The notes beneath the pieces are model-generated. The model had not been told where the DNA came from. It saw nothing but the letters and a program-made list of their open reading frames with translations, and did no database searches. A stretch of 64,000 bases of DNA, from NCBI GenBank assembly GCA_964512765.1, contig CAZEKF010000009.1:1-64000 (forward strand). The letters run 5' to 3'. Shown here piece by piece: positions 59,293 to 64,000 of this stretch. Source of the DNA: GW2011-AR15 sp964512765. GTDB lineage: Archaea; Nanobdellota; Nanobdellia; Woesearchaeales; GW2011-AR15. Within the stretch, counting starts at the first letter, position 1. The number at the start of each line of letters is the position of its first letter. Position numbers and translations under genes: made by a program.

Positions 59293-60447
59293 ATGAAGAA
59301 GGTTGGGGTTATTAGATCACTTCTAGGTAAGGTTAGTTATTATTATACATGGAAATTTCTAGATTTGTTAACAATCTTAATCTTAGCACGATTTTTGTTT
59401 ATTGGAGACTTCGCTTTTGCGTTTCTAATTATCACTATTGTTAATTTTATAATGTCGTTTTTTGAGTTAACACACGTAAGAAAAGTCTACAAAATGCACT
59501 GTATATCACAGATTGTTATGACAATTACTGCTATAACATTAATGTTTTTTGGTTACGGATATTACGCAGTACTTATTGGATATTCTGCATATTTATTCCT
59601 AAGTGTAATCTTGTTATGGAAGAATTTCCAGTTTAAACTAAGACGATTATTTTCTAAAGAAAAGTTATCTGAACTATTACTAGAAAATATATTTAAGTAT
59701 GGTGTTTTAATTGTAACAGCGTTTGTGTTTGGATTAAATACCTTTGCTTATTTGTTTCTAGCATATGAAATAAGTTATTTTATGTATCTAAACATTACAT
59801 TGTTTGTTACAGATTTTTTAATGAACAAATTCAAAACAACTGAAGAGCTGTTTAGGTTTAATTTAATTAAACTAATTGAATATGCTTCATTTGTTATTGT
59901 ACCTTTTACAGTTATTATGGTTACTTTGTCAAAACAGTTTTCTGAGTATGGGATTAAATGGCTTGGATTTTCGGATGTGCTAATAATTTTATTATTTTCC
60001 AGCATGTTTAAAGGAATATTTGAAATAACACGTATAGTGTTTTTAACCCAGAAAAAAGAAATAATAAGTTTCAGGATTAAATTGTTTGAACTAGGTTTGT
60101 TAGCTGTTTTGTATATTGTTTTTATGTTCTTAGATATATTCGGAATTGCACTTGCTATTTTAATTTCCTCAGTTCTCTCATCTGTTGTACATCTATTGTT
60201 GTCTGAGAGAATAATTACACTAGATTTAATAACAGTTTCAAGAGATTATTTTTACATATTTTTTTCTGGGGTATTAACTGCTTTAGCTCTTGGATTGTTA
60301 AAAGAATGGTTCGCTGTTAATAATTTTATTTCATTTGTTTCAATGTTTACTTTAGGTATTTTTATTTATTTGATCTTAACGTTTGTGTTTAACAATGAAC
60401 TGTATAAACGGTTTATTAGATTTGTATATAACTTATTAGAGGAATAA
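59293..60447 (+). CDS. Polytopic membrane protein, flippase-like
   Basis: 384 aa with about ten hydrophobic segments distributed along the chain. N-terminal VRSLLGKVSYYYTWKFLDLL and the central LNTFAYLFLAYEISYFMYLN recall polysaccharide flippases (MOP/Wzx superfamily), but identity is loose and the protein is somewhat shorter than Wzx (~420-480). It abuts the next small membrane gene with no gap. Confidence 0.65.
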   Translation: MKKVGVIRSLLGKVSYYYTWKFLDLLTILILARFLFIGDFAFAFLIITIVNFIMSFFELTHVRKVYKMHCISQIVMTITAITLMFFGYGYYAVLIGYSAYLFLSVILLWKNFQFKLRRLFSKEKLSELLLENIFKYGVLIVTAFVFGLNTFAYLFLAYEISYFMYLNITLFVTDFLMNKFKTTEELFRFNLIKLIEYASFVIVPFTVIMVTLSKQFSEYGIKWLGFSDVLIILLFSSMFKGIFEITRIVFLTQKKEIISFRIKLFELGLLAVLYIVFMFLDIFGIALAILISSVLSSVVHLLLSERIITLDLITVSRDYFYIFFSGVLTALALGLLKEWFAVNNFISFVSMFTLGIFIYLILTFVFNNELYKRFIRFVYNLLEE

Positions 60448-60726
60448 ATGATACAAGCTATAATAGGAATATTATTTGTGTTTGTAATTCCTGGGTTTTT
60501 ATTAACACAGATCTTTTTTAAGAAAGAAAAAATATTAGAGAAATTGTTTTTAACAGTTTTATTAAGCATTACTTTCACAGTTGTTCTTGGATTATTATTA
60601 GGGTTTAATGAACTTACTTTTAGATTGACAGGTGGGTTGCATAAATTATGGGTTTATGTAATTATTTTGAACGTGATTCTATTAGGAATTTATGTTTTAA
60701 AGCAAAAAAAGTTAATCTTTAAATAA
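60448..60726 (+). CDS. Small membrane protein, 92 aa
   Basis: Three hydrophobic segments: IQAIIGILFVFVIPGFLLTQ, LFLTVLLSITFTVVLGLLL and LWVYVIILNVILLGIYVL. The IPGF start resembles the N-terminal part of DUF1616-like archaeal membrane proteins. ATG directly follows the TAA of the flippase-like gene, so the two are probably co-translated. Confidence 0.7.
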   Translation: MIQAIIGILFVFVIPGFLLTQIFFKKEKILEKLFLTVLLSITFTVVLGLLLGFNELTFRLTGGLHKLWVYVIILNVILLGIYVLKQKKLIFK

Positions 60727-60731
60727 AAACC

Positions 60732-63248
60732 ATGACTTCTTTTGATAATATGGACAATTTATTACCTTTTGAAACAACTAAAAGATCAGTTTATGTTAGA
60801 AAACAGTTTAAAACTTCTGACAAGTTTGGTAAATTACCTGGAAAAAGAACAGTTGATGAACTGATTAATTTAGGTGTTGTTAATGTTGACAAACCAGCTG
60901 GCCCTACAAGTCATCAAGTTTCTGCTTATGTTCAAAAGATCTTGGGCATCAAAAAATCAGGCCATTCAGGCACATTAGACCCGAATGTTACAGGAGTGTT
61001 ACCTGTGGCTTTGAAAAAATCAACAAAAGTTATTCAAACATTGCTTAAAGCTGGTAAGGAATATGTTTGTTTAATGCATTTACATAAACCTGTTAAAGAA
61101 TATGACTTGTATAAAGCACTTGAGAAATTTACTGGTAAAATTAATCAATTACCACCTATCAAAAGTTCTGTTAAACGACAATTAAGAGAACGTACAGTGT
61201 ATTATATTGATGTTTTAAGTATTCAAGATCAGGACGTGTTGTTTAAAGTTGGGTGTGAAGCGGGAACTTATGTGAGAAAATTATGTCTACATCCAAATAC
61301 ACAAATTTTAACAAATGAAGGTCTTATGAGTGCTTCTGATTATTATTTCAATCCTAAGAGAATATATTCATTTAATAAAGGTAAAATGATTGAAAAAAAT
61401 CCTTCAGCAACTCAAAAGATCCAATCTCCTGAAAAATTAGTTAAGATTACAATGTCTTCTGGAGTTCATATAATTATAACACCTGACCATGAATTATTAA
61501 CCTCAACAATTGATGGTTATAAGATGAAAAAAGCTTCAGAAATTAAAAAAACAGATTATTTAGTCAAAAGCCTTAATTTTCCTCATAAATCAAAACAAAT
61601 ATCAATATCCGACTTGTTAGATGATGACTATTTAATACAACAAAAGAATATTAAGAAAGAATGTAAAAATGCTTTCATTAGCAAATATGGAAGTATAAGA
61701 GCAATGAATAGAGCATTGAAACTAGATAGAAAAGCATTTCTGTCAAAATCAGACCATGCAATAACTATAAAACATCTTAAACTTGCAGGAATTTACAATA
61801 AAATTAAGAAAGAAATCCATACTTTTAAAACACAGAAAGGATCATTAATCACATTGAAAAAATTAAATGAAGATTTATTTTATCTTTTTGGATTAATTGC
61901 ATCTGACGGTAATAACACAAAAGAAAAAGGAACAGTCAGACATACTAGAATAAAGTTTCATAATAAGAATGAAGTATTAATTGACCAATTTTTAAAAATA
62001 TACAAAAAACTCTTTCCGAATATTCCAATTTCTAAAACTAAAATGACACCTACTTTATTTCAACTTGATACAACAAACAGTTTTTTAGCTACAATTGCAG
62101 CATCATTTGGAATAAAAAGTCCACAAAAATATTCTGATTTATTACCAATAGTTAATGCAAACTCTAATTTAATAAAATCATTTTTAAGAGGTTACTTTGA
62201 TGGTGATGGTTCAGCATATTTCAAAAAAACACGAACGAATCATAAAACCAAAATCTGTTTACATACAATTAGTTCACAAGAAAGTGTACGATTACATATG
62301 ATGCTCCTCAAAGTAGGTATACCAAACAAAATATTTACCAGAAGAGTCAATAGTAAACTCGTATCTAAAGGAAAAGAAGAAAAAATGTATGAAGTTGCAA
62401 TTGGTAATATTTCGAGTGAAAAGAAATTTATTAAAGAAATTGGGACAAATCATCCTGAAAAAGCGAAAAAATTTGAAAAAATATTGAGTTTAAAAAATGC
62501 TAGGAGATCATGTGACCATTATTATATTGGATTTCATTATAAAAAATATATTAAAGAAAAAAAATCTTTATTACATGCCATGGGAGGTAATTTATCACGG
62601 ATTTCAAAAGAAAAAATCCCAATTACTAGAGGTTTCTACAAAAAGGCTTCAACAATGTGTAAATTACCAGAACTTGACGATTTTATTATTGAAAAAATTA
62701 AATCAATTGAATCTGTTGTTGGAACAGATTATGTATATGACATGACTGTTCCGAAGACACATAATTTTTTAATAGAGACTGGTTTTGTTTCATCAAATTG
62801 TCACGACATTGGCCAGGAACTTAAAATCGGAGCGCACATGGCAGAGCTAAGAAGAACAAAAGCCGGTCCTTTTAATGAAACAACATTGTTTACGTTACAA
62901 GATTTGACAGACGCTCTTTATTACTATAAAAAACATCATAATGAAAAGTTTATTAGAAAAGTTATACAACCTGTTGAAGCAGCAGTTGATCATTTACCTA
63001 AGATATGGGTTTTTGACACTACTGTTGATAGTCTGTGCCATGGTGCTTCATTAGCAGTGCCAGGAATTAGTAAATTAGAGACAGGCATTAAAAAAAATGA
63101 GTTAGTTGCTATTTTCACATTAAAAAATGAACTAATATGTTACGGTGAATCATTACTTACTTCTAAACAAATGATGGCTGATAAAGGATTAGCTGTTAAA
63201 ACTGATAAAGTTGTAATGGATAGAGAAGTTTATCCGAGGATAAAATAA
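60732..63248 (+). CDS. cbf5: tRNA/rRNA pseudouridine synthase Cbf5 with intein
   Basis: 838 codons: host protein of 333 residues (normal for Cbf5) split by a 505-residue intein. Cbf5 is the catalytic subunit of H/ACA ribonucleoproteins and also makes psi55 in tRNA. Host motifs: VVNVDKPAGPTSHQVSAYVQ, catalytic Asp83 in GHSGTLDPNVTGVLP, CEAGTYVRKL (175-184) directly before the intein, CHDIGQELKIGAHM after it, and a C-terminal PUA domain (KNELVAIFTLKNELICYGES). The ATG lies 5 nt after the preceding stop. Confidence 0.94.
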   Translation: MTSFDNMDNLLPFETTKRSVYVRKQFKTSDKFGKLPGKRTVDELINLGVVNVDKPAGPTSHQVSAYVQKILGIKKSGHSGTLDPNVTGVLPVALKKSTKVIQTLLKAGKEYVCLMHLHKPVKEYDLYKALEKFTGKINQLPPIKSSVKRQLRERTVYYIDVLSIQDQDVLFKVGCEAGTYVRKLCLHPNTQILTNEGLMSASDYYFNPKRIYSFNKGKMIEKNPSATQKIQSPEKLVKITMSSGVHIIITPDHELLTSTIDGYKMKKASEIKKTDYLVKSLNFPHKSKQISISDLLDDDYLIQQKNIKKECKNAFISKYGSIRAMNRALKLDRKAFLSKSDHAITIKHLKLAGIYNKIKKEIHTFKTQKGSLITLKKLNEDLFYLFGLIASDGNNTKEKGTVRHTRIKFHNKNEVLIDQFLKIYKKLFPNIPISKTKMTPTLFQLDTTNSFLATIAASFGIKSPQKYSDLLPIVNANSNLIKSFLRGYFDGDGSAYFKKTRTNHKTKICLHTISSQESVRLHMMLLKVGIPNKIFTRRVNSKLVSKGKEEKMYEVAIGNISSEKKFIKEIGTNHPEKAKKFEKILSLKNARRSCDHYYIGFHYKKYIKEKKSLLHAMGGNLSRISKEKIPITRGFYKKASTMCKLPELDDFIIEKIKSIESVVGTDYVYDMTVPKTHNFLIETGFVSSNCHDIGQELKIGAHMAELRRTKAGPFNETTLFTLQDLTDALYYYKKHHNEKFIRKVIQPVEAAVDHLPKIWVFDTTVDSLCHGASLAVPGISKLETGIKKNELVAIFTLKNELICYGESLLTSKQMMADKGLAVKTDKVVMDREVYPRIK
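61284..62798 (+). mobile_element. Intein with LAGLIDADG homing endonuclease in Cbf5
   Basis: Residues 185-689. It starts with Cys (CLHPNTQILTNEG, block A), has ITPDHELL (block B, Thr-x2-His) and two dodecapeptide endonuclease motifs, LFGLIASDGN (block C) and FLRGYFDGDGSAY (block E). It ends YVYDMTVPKTHNFLIETG then FVSSN, followed by +1 Cys of the host (CHDIG). Penultimate residue is Ser rather than the usual His. The insertion point is the conserved active-site motif GTYVRKL-CHDIG, typical of inteins targeting invariant positions. Both catalytic Asp of the endonuclease motifs are kept, so it may still be mobile. Confidence 0.93.
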
Positions 63249-63252
63249 TAGA

Positions 63253-63975
63253 TCATTGTTTTTCTGCAATCATGTACATGTTTGTATCAGGATAATAGAA
63301 CAGATTTTTATAACCCATTTCTTTTGTAAAAAAATCAAACACCACCCGATTAGAAGGGGGTTTAGTATCTTCTCTGCTTCTACCACCTAATAAATTACTT
63401 TCAATTATAATTATTCCTCCTGACTGAAGATAAGAATCTAAAAAAGGAAAAACATCATCTCTTCTATTCCAAAAATAGTTAAGAGCAGCAGAAAATATCA
63501 TGCTTGAAATACCCGTAGTGCCAGATCTGTCTTGAGCTTCCGATAGTGCATCACTAAATTGTATTTTATCAAAATATTCCAAGTCACTATGAACAGGTAT
63601 GGGAGAATCAGCATAAAATTTTCTTAATTCACTTACTCTTGGATGAACATCTACCAAAATTCTTACAGGATTTATAGTAGTAGTTGATATCTGTGAAATT
63701 GCTTTGCCTATCTGTTCACCATAGTGTAAATCATAACCTTCAAAACAAGGTAGCGTTTCTTCAAAAATAACATTAGATATTGGAGAAGGGCCACAAGCAA
63801 AGTCAGCAATTATGTTCCCAAGAATTTTTTCATAAAATAACTGCTGTACTATTCTGAAAATTGTTGGAGGGCTATATGTAGGTCTAATTCCTCTATCTAG
63901 AAAATCATCCCAGTCTTTTCCAAAAGGGTCATCTTCGTCAAAGTCCATATCCCAAGGCATAAAACTAAGAAACAA
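63253..63975 (-). CDS. Methyltransferase-like protein, 240 aa
   Basis: ILGNIIADFACGPSPISNVI (SAM motif I), YDLHYGEQIGKAISQI and VDVHPRVSELRKFY, ISSMIFSAALNYFW (motif IV) and LQSGGIIIIESNLLGG are the order of a class I SAM methyltransferase. The substrate is unknown. Acidic N terminus DFDEDDPFGKDWDDFL. An earlier ATG choice gives MFLSFMPWDMDF; MPWDMDFDEDD is an alternative start five codons on. Loosely similar in architecture to the orphan at 54940. Confidence 0.65.
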   Translation of the reverse strand: MFLSFMPWDMDFDEDDPFGKDWDDFLDRGIRPTYSPPTIFRIVQQLFYEKILGNIIADFACGPSPISNVIFEETLPCFEGYDLHYGEQIGKAISQISTTTINPVRILVDVHPRVSELRKFYADSPIPVHSDLEYFDKIQFSDALSEAQDRSGTTGISSMIFSAALNYFWNRRDDVFPFLDSYLQSGGIIIIESNLLGGRSREDTKPPSNRVVFDFFTKEMGYKNLFYYPDTNMYMIAEKQ

Positions 63976-64000
63976 CTTTCTGTTTATTAATTTTACTACT

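Overview
The window is a compact, AT-rich archaeal chromosome segment, most likely from a DPANN lineage close to Woesearchaeota/Nanoarchaeota (lineage inferred; archaeal domain well supported). Archaeal markers are a 16S rRNA 5' half with the archaeal start region, ribosomal protein L41e, TFE-alpha, aIF1A, Taw3, Cbf5, split transketolase, tRNAs with introns outside the anticodon loop, TATA boxes about 25-29 nt before leaderless starts, and GGTGAT-type Shine-Dalgarno (SD) sites inside operons. Bacterial-looking additions are HydG, LspA, GlpX, class II aldolase, bacterial-type FtsZ and a succinyl-type ArgF'.

Layout. 1-1100: 16S rRNA (minus), preceded by an unlisted-size gene for L41e. 1.1-5.5 kb: an orphan gene and surface-sugar enzymes (GT4 glycosyltransferase, nucleotidyltransferase, GT2/GT81-like enzyme). 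5.6-8.2 kb: intron-bearing tRNA-Glu, HydG ([FeFe]-hydrogenase maturase) and a linked winged-helix protein behind a twin-palindrome operator. 8.2-10.9 kb: TFE behind a hairpin-rich leader, phosphohexomutase plus sugar nucleotidyltransferase. 12.5-16.2 kb: operon glpX-fba-gap-small ORF-lspA, where gap seems to start with AUA. 16.2-21 kb: aIF1A, a three-intron initiator tRNA, RNase HII, IleRS. 21-36 kb: cell surface, division and orphan genes (acidic surface protein, coiled-coil surface pair, FtsZ, FKBP, U32, kinase-like and methyltransferase-like genes, two genes broken by in-frame stops, one gene remnant, a candidate structured RNA).

36-51.5 kb: pyrimidine/arginine block. pyrB faces carA-mazG-carB, preceded by the tightly overlapping run argG-(P-loop protein)-argC-argD-argF'-argB-argE-argH. 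ArgF' has the Pro90 signature of N-succinylornithine carbamoyltransferase, so the pathway probably uses N-succinyl intermediates. No recognisable glutamate N-acyltransferase is present, and the unassigned P-loop gene sits where one would be expected. A divergent ACT-domain gene may be the arginine sensor; both divergent arms begin with a ~40-codon ORF that overlaps the next gene by ATGA.

51.5-64 kb: a small gene bounded by inverted repeats, split transketolase, parvulin, membrane proteins, M29 aminopeptidase, methyltransferase-like orphans, thioredoxin-like protein, flippase-like protein, and Cbf5 interrupted by a 505-residue homing-endonuclease intein.

No CRISPR array, IS element or replication origin was recognised. 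The strongest leads for new biology are the succinyl-arginine operon with its P-loop protein, the multi-intron tRNAs, the AUA/AUU start codons placed exactly 5 nt after GGTGNN, archaeal HydG with its operator, and the Cbf5 intein.
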